Shown piece by piece: positions 38,195-47,171 of a DNA stretch of 64,000 bases. The stretch's first letter is position 1. Each line of letters starts with the position of its first letter. The stretch covers positions 19,900-83,899 of the forward strand of contig CAZLDS010000007.1 in the NCBI GenBank assembly GCA_964558395.1, given 5' to 3'. The notes under the pieces were generated by a model that worked only from the letters and a program-made list of their open reading frames with translations, made no database searches and was not told where the DNA came from. Both the position numbers and the translations under genes were made by a program. The DNA is from CSP1-5 sp964558395. Its GTDB lineage: Bacteria; Methylomirabilota; Methylomirabilia; Methylomirabilales; CSP1-5.

Positions 38195-38878
38195 TCATGG
38201 TACGGACAAGACCATCTCCCGATGGTTCCCCCACCTTGGAATGTAATCGAAGATTTGCCCAAACTCGCGGGCTGCAACTTCGGCCACCGGGTGAACTGCC
38301 ACTTCTTGTCCCAGGACGGACGCCATGGACGTCATCCGAATGCCGTCCAAGCCGCAGGGAAGGATCAGATCGAATGCGCTGAGATCGGTGTGTACGTTCA
38401 AGGCAAAACCGTGTCGGCTCACCCACCGGCTGACGTGCACCCCGATGGAGGCAATCTTGGCGTCTGCGACCCAGACCCCGGTCTGCCCGTCACGACGCTC
38501 CCCCGGAATCCCGTAGAAACCCAACGTCCGGATCAACGCCTCCTCGAGCTTCCGCAAATACAACCCCAGGTCCTTCCCATGCCGCTCCAGGTCAATAATG
38601 GGGTAGCCAACGAGCTGACCCGGTCCGTGGAATGTGACATCTCCGCCCCGCTCGATCTCCCAGACCCCAATCCCACGTTCTTTCAGCAGCGGCTCCTCCA
38701 CATACAAATGTTCGCGCGTCGCCCCTCGCCCGAGAGTAATGACCGGAGGATGTTCCCCCAGCAGCAGGGTGTCTTCCACCTCTCCCCGGATCTTTGCTGA
38801 CGCCCGTCGCCGCTGCAGCTCCAGCGTTTCTCCGAAATCTACCCGGCCCAGCCAGTATATTTCACACACCCGCGTCAT
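38195..38878 (-). CDS. lipB: Octanoyl-[ACP]-protein octanoyltransferase
   Basis: A 227-residue LipB. The motif RGGDVTFHGPGQLVGYP (about 73-89), the catalytic Lys in DAKIASIGVH (about 138) and the catalytic Cys in LPCGLDGIRMTSM (about 173) are present. LipB moves octanoate from acyl carrier protein to the lipoyl domain, here most likely of PdhC encoded nearby; LipA (45.2 kb) then adds sulfur. ATG 38878 follows GGAAGAGG; the longer frame reads into the heptamer repeat at 38924-38958. Confidence 0.94.
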   Translation of the reverse strand: MTRVCEIYWLGRVDFGETLELQRRRASAKIRGEVEDTLLLGEHPPVITLGRGATREHLYVEEPLLKERGIGVWEIERGGDVTFHGPGQLVGYPIIDLERHGKDLGLYLRKLEEALIRTLGFYGIPGERRDGQTGVWVADAKIASIGVHVSRWVSRHGFALNVHTDLSAFDLILPCGLDGIRMTSMASVLGQEVAVHPVAEVAAREFGQIFDYIPRWGNHREMVLSVP

Positions 38879-38923
38879 TTCCTCTTCCCCCCGACAGGCT
38901 CCGGGAAAAGTCCCTTGGGATAA

Positions 38924-38958
38924 CGGACCCCGGACTTCGGACATCGGACGTCGGACCT
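38924..38958. repeat. Exact heptamer repeat CGGACNN x 5
   Basis: CGGACCC, CGGACTT, CGGACAT, CGGACGT and CGGACCT lie end to end, with the first five bases fixed and the last two variable. It sits between lpdA and lipB, 46 bp before the lipB start. Confidence 0.85.
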
Positions 38959-38961
38959 TCC

Positions 38962-40356
38962 TCACATATGGATGGCGCGCCCCAGGGCGGCCAGACAGGC
39001 CTCTCCCACCGTCTCCGAAAGGGTCGGATGAGCGTGGATCGAATGATGCACGTCCTCAAGCGTCGCCTCAAGGGTACGTACCATCGTCGCCTCAGCGATC
39101 ATCTCGGTGGCTTCGGGACCGATGATGTGGAGGCCCAGGATCTCGCCATACTCCGCGTCCGCGACCACCTTGACAAACCCTTCGGTGTCTCCCATCGCCA
39201 CGGCCTTCCCGCTTGCCTGGAAGGAGAACCGACCCACCTTCACCTGGCGGCCCTGTTCCTTGGCCTGCTCCTCGGTGAGGCCGACACTGGCCACCTGGGG
39301 AGAGCAGTAGGTACAATTGGGGATCTTCAACGGATCTATTTTTCCGCCTTTAACATCCGCCATCGCCTCGACGGCAACGATGGCCTCGGCCATCGCCTTG
39401 TGGGCAAGGAGTGCGCCACCAATCACATCGCCGATAGCATAGATTCCCGGTGCCGAGGTTTCGAACCGATCATTGACCTTGACAAACCCAGCCCGATCCA
39501 ACGTCACCCCGACCTTCTCAAGCCCCAAAGACTCGACGTTGGGAACGCGTCCAATCCCAACAAGCACGACGTCCCCGTTGATATCCTCCGTCGCGCCTTC
39601 CTTCGACACCCGGAGGAAAACCTCCTCTCCTTTCACCGTCACCCCTTCTACCTTTGTTCCGGTCAGAATCTTCATGCCACGCTTCGTAAAGACTCTTTCC
39701 AGAAAGCTCGAGATTTCGGCATCTTCCACGGGTAGCAGGCGGGGGAGCATCTCGATCAAGACAATCTCGCACCCGTAGGCGTAGTAAATATCAGCGAATT
39801 CCACGCCGACCGCCCCCGCCCCAATAATGAGAAGCCTTCGCGGAACCTGGGAGAGACTAAGGGCTTCGGTACTGGTAATGACCCGCTTGCCGTCCACAGC
39901 AACCCCCGGGATCTCTCGGGGACGGGTCCCGGTCGCCAACATAATGCGTTCGGCCTGTACATCCGTGACCTTCCCGTCCTGGGTCACCCGGATCTGGCCC
40001 TGCCCGGCGAGCTTTCCCTCGCCGGGTACGACCGCCACCTTGTTTTTCTTCATCAGATACTCGACACCCTTGGAGAGTTTGCGCGCCGCTTGCTCGCTGC
40101 GCTTCACCGCCACCGAAAAATCCACGCGCAGATTGTCAAAACTGAAGCCAAACTCTTCACCGCGGCGCAGGAGGGAGACAATTTCCGCATTGCGGAGGAG
40201 GGCCTTCGTGGGAATGCAACCCCAATTGAGACAGACGCCGCCCAGGCGGTCTCGCTCGACAATCGCGACCCGCATCCCGAGCTGAGCGGCCCGGATCGCA
40301 CCGACATAGCCGCCGGGGCCACTCCCGATCACCGCAAGGTCATACTGCTCCGCCAT
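38962..40356 (-). CDS. lpdA: Dihydrolipoyl dehydrogenase (E3)
   Basis: A 464-residue FAD enzyme that reoxidises lipoyl groups with NAD. It starts with the FAD-binding IGSGPGGYVGAIRAAQLG, has the redox-active disulfide GGVCLNWGCIPTK (about 40-52), an NAD-binding GAGAVGVEFADIY and the C-terminal catalytic HAHPTLSE. ATG 40356 is preferred over the GTG one codon upstream because AAAGGGGGC is better spaced. It follows pdhC by 50 bp in the pdh operon. Confidence 0.95.
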   Translation of the reverse strand: MAEQYDLAVIGSGPGGYVGAIRAAQLGMRVAIVERDRLGGVCLNWGCIPTKALLRNAEIVSLLRRGEEFGFSFDNLRVDFSVAVKRSEQAARKLSKGVEYLMKKNKVAVVPGEGKLAGQGQIRVTQDGKVTDVQAERIMLATGTRPREIPGVAVDGKRVITSTEALSLSQVPRRLLIIGAGAVGVEFADIYYAYGCEIVLIEMLPRLLPVEDAEISSFLERVFTKRGMKILTGTKVEGVTVKGEEVFLRVSKEGATEDINGDVVLVGIGRVPNVESLGLEKVGVTLDRAGFVKVNDRFETSAPGIYAIGDVIGGALLAHKAMAEAIVAVEAMADVKGGKIDPLKIPNCTYCSPQVASVGLTEEQAKEQGRQVKVGRFSFQASGKAVAMGDTEGFVKVVADAEYGEILGLHIIGPEATEMIAEATMVRTLEATLEDVHHSIHAHPTLSETVGEACLAALGRAIHM

Positions 40357-40406
40357 CACGCCCCCTTTGCTATGACCGATTGGACATCCTTCGAAATGAC
40401 GAACTG

Positions 40407-41636
40407 TTAGCTGACCAGATGGAGGGGTTGCTCGAGGAAGAGCTTGAGGCGCTGGAGGAATCGTGCGGCCACCGCGCCATCCAAAACCCGGTGGTCTGCG
40501 GAAAGGGTCACCTTCATCCGGTCGGCCACCTTCACCTCGCCATCAACCACCACCGGTCGCGGAACGACCGAGCCCACCGCTAGGACAGCCGCCTCAGGTG
40601 GATTAATGACTGCAGCGAACTCTTCGACGTCAAACATGCCCAGATTACTGATGGTAAAGGTACCCGGGGTCAAATCGTCAGGCCGCAGCCGCCCTGTGCG
40701 GGCTCGCTCTACCAGTTCCTTGGCCTCCTGGGCGATCTGGCTGAGGGGTTTCTTGTCGCAGTCGGGAATCACTGGCGTTACCAATCCTTGATCCAACGCC
40801 ACGGCAACGCCAATATTGATCCGTTGATACATCCGAAGCTTCCCCTCGGCAAAGGAGGCATTCGCCTCCGGAAACTCTCGCAGGGTCCTGGCGGCCGCCT
40901 TCACCAGCATATCCGTGACCGAGATCTTTCCCCGCTCATCCACGAGAGCGTTCAAGCTCTGCCGAAGCCTCAAGGCCTCGGTCATGTCTAAGTCCGACGT
41001 GACATAAAAGTGTGGCGCCACACGCTTGCTTTCGGCCATGCGCCGGGCGATGGTTTGCCGGATCCGGGACAGCTCCCGGACCTCGTGTGGGATCTCATGC
41101 GTGGCCGCTGAAGGTGCTGCCGCGGGAACCGGCGTAGCTCTCGGAATCTCTGTAGGGCGCTCCTTGAGAAAAGCCTCGACGTCCTCTTTAATAATCCGGC
41201 CCCCCGGTCCCGTTCCCCGAATCAGTGTCAGGTCAACGCCCTGCTGGCGTGCCATTTGGCGGGCAACAGGGGAGGCAGCGACCCGCGGGGCACCCTCTTC
41301 CTTCACACCGACGCCTGTCTCTGCTGGCCTGGCAACCGGTGTGGGTGCCTCTTTCACCGCAGGAGGTGCCTTCTCTTCTAATCCAGTGATGGCCTCATCC
41401 CGGCCCGCAATGATCGCGATGACCTCCCCCACCGGAACGGTCTGCCCCTCACGCACGACGATCTTTCGGAGGACGCCAGAGCCGTAGGCCTCGACCTCGA
41501 CCGTCACCTTGGTGGTCTCAACCTCGGCGATCACGTCGCCGTGCTTGACCTCATCCCCTTCCTGTTTTACCCAGCGGACGATGGTCCCCTCGGTCATGTC
41601 GTAGCCCATCTTGGGCATCACGACTTCGGATACCAT
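40407..41636 (-). CDS. pdhC: Pyruvate dehydrogenase E2, dihydrolipoyl acetyltransferase
   Basis: A 409-residue E2 protein. One N-terminal lipoyl domain carries the lipoylated Lys in VETTKVTVEVEA (about 46). A Pro/Ala linker leads to a peripheral subunit-binding domain (ASPVARQMARQQGVDL, about 120-160). The catalytic domain ends with DHRVLDGAVAARF, containing the HXXXDG active site. ATG 41636 follows GGGAGGAAGTG. Only one lipoyl domain is present. Branched-chain or acetoin dehydrogenase specificity is a possible alternative to pyruvate. Confidence 0.92.
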   Translation of the reverse strand: MVSEVVMPKMGYDMTEGTIVRWVKQEGDEVKHGDVIAEVETTKVTVEVEAYGSGVLRKIVVREGQTVPVGEVIAIIAGRDEAITGLEEKAPPAVKEAPTPVARPAETGVGVKEEGAPRVAASPVARQMARQQGVDLTLIRGTGPGGRIIKEDVEAFLKERPTEIPRATPVPAAAPSAATHEIPHEVRELSRIRQTIARRMAESKRVAPHFYVTSDLDMTEALRLRQSLNALVDERGKISVTDMLVKAAARTLREFPEANASFAEGKLRMYQRINIGVAVALDQGLVTPVIPDCDKKPLSQIAQEAKELVERARTGRLRPDDLTPGTFTISNLGMFDVEEFAAVINPPEAAVLAVGSVVPRPVVVDGEVKVADRMKVTLSADHRVLDGAVAARFLQRLKLFLEQPLHLVS

Positions 41637-41702
41637 CACTTCCTCCCGCTCACGAGAAGCACCGGTAAAAGTCGTTACACGAGCGACGCGAACGTATGGC
41701 CG

Positions 41703-42689
41703 CTATACGCCGGTTCGCACCATGAGCTGCTTGACCGCCTCCACCACGCGCCGGGCGTCCGGGATCGACGCTTGCTCAAGATGCTTGGCGTACGGCATCG
41801 GGACCTCGACACCGGACACACGCTGAATCGGGGCGTCCAGGTAGTCAAAGGCCTCCTCTTGGATGCGGCTGGCGACCTCTGCCCCGATGCCGTAGGTGCG
41901 CCAGGCCTCCTCAATGGTCACGGCACGATTGGTTTTCTTGACAGAGCTAATGACCGTTCCCATGTCGAGCGGCCGGAGAGTTCTCAAGTCGACCACCTCA
42001 GCTTCAATTCCCTCTTCACTGAGGCGATCCGCCGCCTCGAGTGCCACCAACGTCGCCCGAGAATACGCCACGAGCGTGATATCTTTCCCCTCCCGCTTAA
42101 CCTCGGCCTTGCCGAGAGGAACGAGAAACTCCCCGTCGGGCACCTCACCCCGAACCCGATACAGCAGGGCGTGTTCGATGTACAGCACCGGATCATCATT
42201 CCGGATGGCACTCTTCAACAGTCCCTTGGCGTCGGCGGGTGTGGCCGGGGTGACCACCTTGAGGCCCGGGACATGGGCAAACATGGCCTCGAGACTTTGC
42301 GAATGGGTCGAGGCGAGCTGCGCTCCCCCGCCGCCCACCATGCGGACCACGAGCGGGACCGACATCTGCCCCCCAAACATGTGAAGGACCTTCGCCGCAT
42401 GATTGATGAGTGCATCGGACGCCAGAAGAGCAAAATTGATCGTCATCAGTTCCGCCACAGGACGGAGCCCCCCCATGGCCGCCCCCACCGCGGTGCCGGC
42501 AATCCCCATTTCAGCGATCGGGGTATCAAACACTCGTTTCTCCCCAAAAGCCTCGAGGAGTCCCGCGGTAACCCCGTAGGCTCCCCCATATGCCACCACA
42601 TCCTCACCAAAGATCAGGACCCGTTCGTCCCGAGCCATCTCTTCCCGCAGGGCCTGGTGGAGCGCTTCGCGGTACGTGATCATCGGCAT
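41703..42689 (-). CDS. pdhB: Pyruvate dehydrogenase E1 beta subunit
   Basis: A 328-residue transketolase-like protein (MITYREALHQALREEMARD, LIFGEDVVAYGGAYGVT, FDTPIAEMGIAGTAVGAAM, TLRPLDMGTVISSVKKTNR). It pairs with E1 alpha to bind TPP and decarboxylate the 2-oxo acid. GGAGGGGGCGGGC precedes the ATG. It lies between pdhA (18 bp) and pdhC (66 bp) on the same strand. Confidence 0.94.
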   Translation of the reverse strand: MPMITYREALHQALREEMARDERVLIFGEDVVAYGGAYGVTAGLLEAFGEKRVFDTPIAEMGIAGTAVGAAMGGLRPVAELMTINFALLASDALINHAAKVLHMFGGQMSVPLVVRMVGGGGAQLASTHSQSLEAMFAHVPGLKVVTPATPADAKGLLKSAIRNDDPVLYIEHALLYRVRGEVPDGEFLVPLGKAEVKREGKDITLVAYSRATLVALEAADRLSEEGIEAEVVDLRTLRPLDMGTVISSVKKTNRAVTIEEAWRTYGIGAEVASRIQEEAFDYLDAPIQRVSGVEVPMPYAKHLEQASIPDARRVVEAVKQLMVRTGV

Positions 42690-42707
42690 GCCCGCCCCCT
42701 CCCTCGC

Positions 42708-43682
42708 TCAGGGATTGGCATAAATGTCCTCGTACAGATCACTCAGCGGGGGATCAGGACTCTCTTCAGCAAATCGAACCGCCTCGAACACCATCTCGTC
42801 GGTCTCGCGCTCGATCTGCTCCAACTCCTGCGGCGTCAACAGCCCTTCCTGTTCTAGTTTCTGTCGCAATATCAGGATGGGATCCCGCTTCTTCCACTCC
42901 TCCACCTCCGTTTTATCTCGGTAGAGGACCGGATCGGCCATAGAGTGACCGCGGAACCGGTAGGTGACTACCTCAAGGAAGTAGGGCCCGGCTCCACTTC
43001 GGGCGTGCTCTACCGCCTTGGCCGTCGCCTCTCGCACGGCCAGGACATCCATCCCGTCCACGCGCTCGGCAGGAATGTCATAGGGGCTCGCCTTGCGGTG
43101 CTTCTCCCTCACGGCCGACGCCCGATGGACCGCCGTTCCCATGCCGTACAGATTATTCTCACAGAGGAAAACCACCGGGACGTTCCACAGTTTCGCCATG
43201 TTCAAGGCCTCGTGGAAGTACCCATTGTTGGTCGCCCCATCGCCGAAGATGCAGAGGATCACCTGTTTCTTCTCCAGATAGTTGCTGGCCAGACCCAGCC
43301 CCACGGCAAGGGGGAGGTGACCGGCCACGATGGCCCAACCCCCATACATCCCCAACGAAGCGTCAAAGAAGTGCATGGAACCCCCGCGACCCTTCGAGCA
43401 GCCGGTCGCCTTGCCCAGTAGCTCGGCCATACAGCGGTTCACATCCATCCCTCTGGCGATCGCATACCCGTGATCGCGATAGTGAGTAATAAGCAGATCG
43501 TGCTCTGCTAACGTGGAAATAGCCCCGACCGCCGACGCCTCCTGACCATTGTACAGATGCAGGAATCCCGCGATCTTGCCGCGGGCGTACAGCTCCGCGG
43601 ATTTGTCCTCGAACTTCCGGATCAAGAGCATTTGATGGAGGAAGTGCAGCAGGGTTTTCTTGTCGGGACTCGATTTCGCCAT
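42708..43682 (-). CDS. pdhA: Pyruvate dehydrogenase E1 alpha subunit
   Basis: A 324-residue E1 alpha. The TPP-binding motif is GDGATNNGYFHEALNMAKLW (about 160-179), and FRGHSMADPVLYR is the conserved regulatory-loop-type segment. The start was set at ATG 43682 (MAKSSPDKK) after GGGGGAAGACGG; the longer frame runs into the heptamer-periodic repeat upstream and is unlikely to be coding. It is the first gene of pdhA-pdhB-pdhC-lpdA-lipB. Confidence 0.94.
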   Translation of the reverse strand: MAKSSPDKKTLLHFLHQMLLIRKFEDKSAELYARGKIAGFLHLYNGQEASAVGAISTLAEHDLLITHYRDHGYAIARGMDVNRCMAELLGKATGCSKGRGGSMHFFDASLGMYGGWAIVAGHLPLAVGLGLASNYLEKKQVILCIFGDGATNNGYFHEALNMAKLWNVPVVFLCENNLYGMGTAVHRASAVREKHRKASPYDIPAERVDGMDVLAVREATAKAVEHARSGAGPYFLEVVTYRFRGHSMADPVLYRDKTEVEEWKKRDPILILRQKLEQEGLLTPQELEQIERETDEMVFEAVRFAEESPDPPLSDLYEDIYANP

Positions 43683-43722
43683 CTTTATACCGTCTTCCCC
43701 CCCATTCGCATTACTCCTCACG

Positions 43723-43850
43723 GTTAATGGTTCGGAGTTCACTGATGGTTCAGACTTCAAAGTTCACCGATGAACCAGAGCGCCTCCGCTCGCAGCTCTT
43801 GGCACTAGCCCTTAGCTCTCGTCTCTCGACCCTGAACTTTCAGCATGTTG
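43723..43850. repeat. Heptamer-periodic degenerate repeat upstream of pdhA
   Basis: Left part: GTTAATG, GTTCGGA, GTTCACT, then GTTCAGA, CTTCAAA, GTTCACC, GATGAAC. Right part: GCTCGCA, GCTCTTG, then CTCTCGT, CTCTCGA and related units. The 7-bp period holds throughout, with two different cores. Confidence 0.7.
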
Positions 43851-43851
43851 A

Positions 43852-45054
43852 TCAGGCCCCAAACTTGACAAGATGCAAGGCATGGGCCAGGGCGATCGGC
43901 AGGATTTCCTTTCCCCGGAGACGTCCCAGACCCCCCTGCAGGCATCCCCGTTCCGAAAACTCCCGGGCTTCATCGGGCCGGCAGCAGCGGGCCGAGAGCA
44001 ACAGCGGAACCGGGTGCCAGCTGTGTGTCTTCAGCGCCGCTGGTGTAGAGTGGTCCCCCGTCACCACCAGCACATCCGGCCGCAGCCCCAGCAGCACTGG
44101 AAGCTCGCGGTCCACCTCTTCAATAACGGCCACCTTGGCCGCAAAATTCCCGTCCTCTCCGGCCGTGTCGGTCCCCTTGACGTGCACGTAGAAGAAATCA
44201 TACGCCGACCAATGCTGACGCAGCGTCTCGAACTCCTCCCGCACACTCGGGCCGGTCATCAGGGTTTCCATCCCCGCCAGCTTTCCCAAGCCCCGGTACA
44301 TGGGGTAGACCGCGATGGCTGCAGCCCGCAGTTGATAGAGCTCTTGATACGTGGGCAGATGGGGATGTTTGGCGAGCCCCCGGAGGAGAATCATGTTGGC
44401 GGGGTGTCTGTCCTTGAGGAGGGACCGGGCCCTTTCGATAAAGGTATTGACCAGCCCTGCCGTTCGCTCGGCCTCAGGGGTCTTTGCCTCGACCTTGAGC
44501 GGCGCCTCGCCCAGCCGCTGAGGGTCCGATTCGGTGAGGTGATGCAAAAGCTCCGCACCCCGGAAGACCACCACCAGCCGGTGTTCTTTCACCGGACGGA
44601 CGAAGACATCGATCCCCTCAACCTGGATGGCGTCCAGCACGTTGCAAAGCTCCGCGCATACCTCAGTCGAGATCCGTCCGGCGCGACGGTCCGTGATCCT
44701 CCCAGCTTCGTCCAGGGTGCAGAAGTTGCCCCGGGCGGCAATGTCGGTATGGGTCAATTCGAAATCGATCCCCAAGGCCTCGAGCACCCCCCGCCCGATC
44801 TGGTACTTCAGCGGATCATACCCGAACAACGATAGATGCCCGGGCCCACTCCCCGGAGTAATCCCGGGTGCGACCGGATCCACCAGCCCCGTCACACCCT
44901 GGGCCGCCAGGGAATCAAGGTGTGGCGTCCGAGCCGCTTCGAGGGCCGTCGGGCCTCCCGGCTCGACTGGCAGGCCCCCCAAACCATCGAGCACCAGGAG
45001 GACAATCTTCGTCTCCGCCTTGACGACCAACCGCCTTAGGATCTCGAGATCCAC
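43852..45054 (-). CDS. apgM: Cofactor-independent phosphoglycerate mutase, archaeal type
   Basis: A 400-residue alkaline-phosphatase-superfamily enzyme that interconverts 2- and 3-phosphoglycerate. LVLDGLGGLP near the start carries the first metal Asp; GPGHLSLFGYDP holds the catalytic Ser region; FVHVKGTDTAGEDG-type (YVHVKGTDTAGEDGNF, about 310) and VVTGDHSTPAALKTHS (about 350) give the other metal ligands. GTG 45054 after GAGGTG is chosen; a frame opening at 45141 adds 29 residues unlike the family. It lies between lipA and pdhA, supporting a pathway from glycolysis to acetyl-CoA. Confidence 0.9.
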   Translation of the reverse strand: MDLEILRRLVVKAETKIVLLVLDGLGGLPVEPGGPTALEAARTPHLDSLAAQGVTGLVDPVAPGITPGSGPGHLSLFGYDPLKYQIGRGVLEALGIDFELTHTDIAARGNFCTLDEAGRITDRRAGRISTEVCAELCNVLDAIQVEGIDVFVRPVKEHRLVVVFRGAELLHHLTESDPQRLGEAPLKVEAKTPEAERTAGLVNTFIERARSLLKDRHPANMILLRGLAKHPHLPTYQELYQLRAAAIAVYPMYRGLGKLAGMETLMTGPSVREEFETLRQHWSAYDFFYVHVKGTDTAGEDGNFAAKVAVIEEVDRELPVLLGLRPDVLVVTGDHSTPAALKTHSWHPVPLLLSARCCRPDEAREFSERGCLQGGLGRLRGKEILPIALAHALHLVKFGA

Positions 45055-45205
45055 AAAATCACCTCGTTCATGATTCACAGTTCGGAGAGATTCCCCGCCA
45101 GCCAATCCAGTACCTCGAACAGAGGTTATACACAACCTCAAATCTCGAGCTTCCCCAATTAATCAAGACTGCAGAGGTTAGCCAGGTAGGTGTATTGGAA
45201 AAACC

Positions 45206-46195
45206 TCATGCAAACGAGACGCATCCGGATGTGCCTCCAAGGGATCCTTCTGATCCTCGCTCATGTGGATCTTCCGCAAGGAGGTGGAGTCCGTCTTCGA
45301 TGGCCCGGGCTTGCTTGCCCGCGTGGTACGAACTTCGCACCAGCGGCCCCGACTCAACGTGTTTGAATCCCAGCGCTTCCCCAATCCCTTTGAGCTCGCG
45401 AAACTCATTGGGGTGATAGAAACGGTCTACTGGCAGGTGGTTCATGGTTGGCCGGAGATATTGACCCAGCGTGAGGATGTCGCAGCCAACTCGGACCAAG
45501 TCCCGCATGGCAGCCAGCAGCTCTTCCCACTCTTCGCCCAAGCCGAGCATCAGCCCCGACTTGGTTAGTACGGTCGCGTCGAAGCGCTTTGCCCGCTCCA
45601 AAAGCTCCAGGGACCGCTCAAATTTTGCTCCCGGCCGTGCCTCCCGGTACAGGCGAGGGATCGTTTCGGTGTTGTGATTCAAGATGTCCGGCTTCGCCGC
45701 CAGGACCAGTTCCAGCGCCCCCCAGTTTCCCTTGAAATCCGGGATCAACACTTCCACGGTGCAGTCAGGGAACGTCTGACGAATCTCACGAATCGTATCC
45801 GCGAAGACCGATGCGCCGCCATCGGCCAGATCGTCCCGGTTGACGGATGTGATCACCGCGTGCTCAAGTCCCAACGCCCGCACGGCACGAGCGACCCGAT
45901 GCGGTTCCTCCCGATCAAGACCGGTCGGCCGACCATGCGTGACTGCGCAGAATCCGCAACGCCTCGTACAAATGTCACCCAGGATGATGAAGGTGGCGGT
46001 CAGACTTTCAAAGCACTCGCCGATATTCGGGCAGCGGGCCTCCTCGCACACCGTCCGGAGGTTGAGCGTCCGCAGGAGTCCCTTTAGGCGCATGAAATTC
46101 TGGCCGCCAGGGGCTCGAACCTTCAGCCACTCTGGCTTCCGGTGTATTTTCTCTTGACGCGGCCCTACCAGGGGTAAAGTCCTTTGGTTCGCCAT
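45206..46195 (-). CDS. lipA: Lipoyl synthase
   Basis: A 329-residue radical SAM enzyme that inserts two sulfurs into protein-bound octanoate. The auxiliary cluster motif CEEARCPNIGEC (about 50-61), the SAM cluster CTRRCGFC (about 76-83) and the C-terminal RSSYHA serine ligand are all present. A GAGGAGATC ribosome site precedes ATG 46195. It is divergent from dnaJ, with a well-formed promoter for each strand. It is the first gene on this side of the pdh-lip region. Confidence 0.96.
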   Translation of the reverse strand: MANQRTLPLVGPRQEKIHRKPEWLKVRAPGGQNFMRLKGLLRTLNLRTVCEEARCPNIGECFESLTATFIILGDICTRRCGFCAVTHGRPTGLDREEPHRVARAVRALGLEHAVITSVNRDDLADGGASVFADTIREIRQTFPDCTVEVLIPDFKGNWGALELVLAAKPDILNHNTETIPRLYREARPGAKFERSLELLERAKRFDATVLTKSGLMLGLGEEWEELLAAMRDLVRVGCDILTLGQYLRPTMNHLPVDRFYHPNEFRELKGIGEALGFKHVESGPLVRSSYHAGKQARAIEDGLHLLAEDPHERGSEGSLGGTSGCVSFA

Positions 46196-46228
46196 GATCT
46201 CCTCAGTGAAAATTCCCCGCGTCCTTCA

Positions 46229-46257
46229 AGTATATACCATGGAAGCTCCTCTTCCAA
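46229..46257 (-). promoter_or_regulatory. Sigma70-type promoter for lipA
   Basis: TTGGAA (46257-46252), 17-nt spacer, TATACT (46234-46229) on the minus strand. The leader to the lipA ATG would be about 27 nt. Confidence 0.65.
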
Positions 46258-46290
46258 CCCTGTTACTTTATGCAAGGTTCCTTCCACATC

Positions 46291-46319
46291 TTGACCACCG
46301 CAAGCGGCCGGACTACAAT
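46291..46319 (+). promoter_or_regulatory. Sigma70-type promoter for the dnaJ-like gene
   Basis: TTGACC (46291-46296), 17-nt spacer, TACAAT (46314-46319). Transcription would start at about 46326-46327, only 2-3 nt before the ATG at 46329, giving an almost leaderless message. Confidence 0.65.
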
Positions 46320-46328
46320 GAAAACGCC

Positions 46329-47171
46329 ATGACGTGGAGGGACACAACCGCAAGGGACTATTACCAACTCTTGGGGATTTCAGCCGAGGCGACGCCTGAG
46401 GAGATCAAGCGGGTCTACCGTCGCCTCGCCCTCGAGTACCATCCCGACAGAAACCCGGGAGACCGACGGGCGGAGGAACGGTTCAAGGAGATCAGTGAGG
46501 CTTATGGCGTCCTGATCGATCCCAAGAAGCGCCGCCAGTATGATACCTTGCGGCAGGCCGGTTTTCGACCGGGGGACGCGGGGTTTCGGTATCGCCAGGA
46601 AGACATCTTCCGGGATGTATTCAGCAACCCCTCCACCAGCGCCATCTTTGACGAGCTCCGTCGGGAATTTCAGCGGATGGGCTTCCGATTTGACGACCGT
46701 TTCTTCCAGCAGACCTTTTTTGGCGGACGGGGATTCGTCTTTGGCGGCGTGTTCGTCATGGGCCCAGGCGACGTCTTCTCAAGAACTTTTGGTCGTAAAC
46801 CTGTCGAACGGCAGCGTCGTGAGCCCGTCGAACGGCAAGCGCCCGATCGTCCTGCCCTGCCCGGGGGGGTGCTCAAGGCGGCGGGCAGGAAAGTAAAGAA
46901 TTTTCTCAGCGGCCTGTGGCGCGGAGATTGGATCACCACCCAGGGACCCGACCTCTACGCGGAGCTTTCTGTGACGGCCGAAGAGGCGCGCCAGGGAATT
47001 AAGAAACCGGTCGCTGTGCGCAGAAACGGGGAGCGAGAGGAACTGCTGGTCACGATCCCTCCCGGGGTGGGGACAGGCACGCGCCTGCGGCTCAAGGAGA
47101 AGGGAACGACCGGACCGCACGGAACCCTCGGAGATCTGTACCTCACTATTCGAGTGCGAGAAGCATCCTAG
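46329..47171 (+). CDS. DnaJ-like J-domain co-chaperone (no zinc finger)
   Basis: A 280-residue protein with an N-terminal J domain (DYYQLLGISAEATPEEIKRV, then YHPDRNPGD with the HPD motif), a Gly/Phe-rich linker (FFGGRGFVFGGVF) and a C-terminal peptide-binding domain (LYAELSVTAEEARQGIKKPV, IPPGVGTGTRLRLKEKG). The Cys-rich zinc domain of true DnaJ is absent, so it is CbpA-like. ATG 46329 is fixed by the J-domain start; no ribosome site is seen, matching a leaderless message. Divergent from lipA. Confidence 0.88.
   Translation: MTWRDTTARDYYQLLGISAEATPEEIKRVYRRLALEYHPDRNPGDRRAEERFKEISEAYGVLIDPKKRRQYDTLRQAGFRPGDAGFRYRQEDIFRDVFSNPSTSAIFDELRREFQRMGFRFDDRFFQQTFFGGRGFVFGGVFVMGPGDVFSRTFGRKPVERQRREPVERQAPDRPALPGGVLKAAGRKVKNFLSGLWRGDWITTQGPDLYAELSVTAEEARQGIKKPVAVRRNGEREELLVTIPPGVGTGTRLRLKEKGTTGPHGTLGDLYLTIRVREAS

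Noticed and set aside
41541..42857. 438-codon open frame on the plus strand
   Set aside because: Antisense to pdhC and pdhB; no protein-like motifs.
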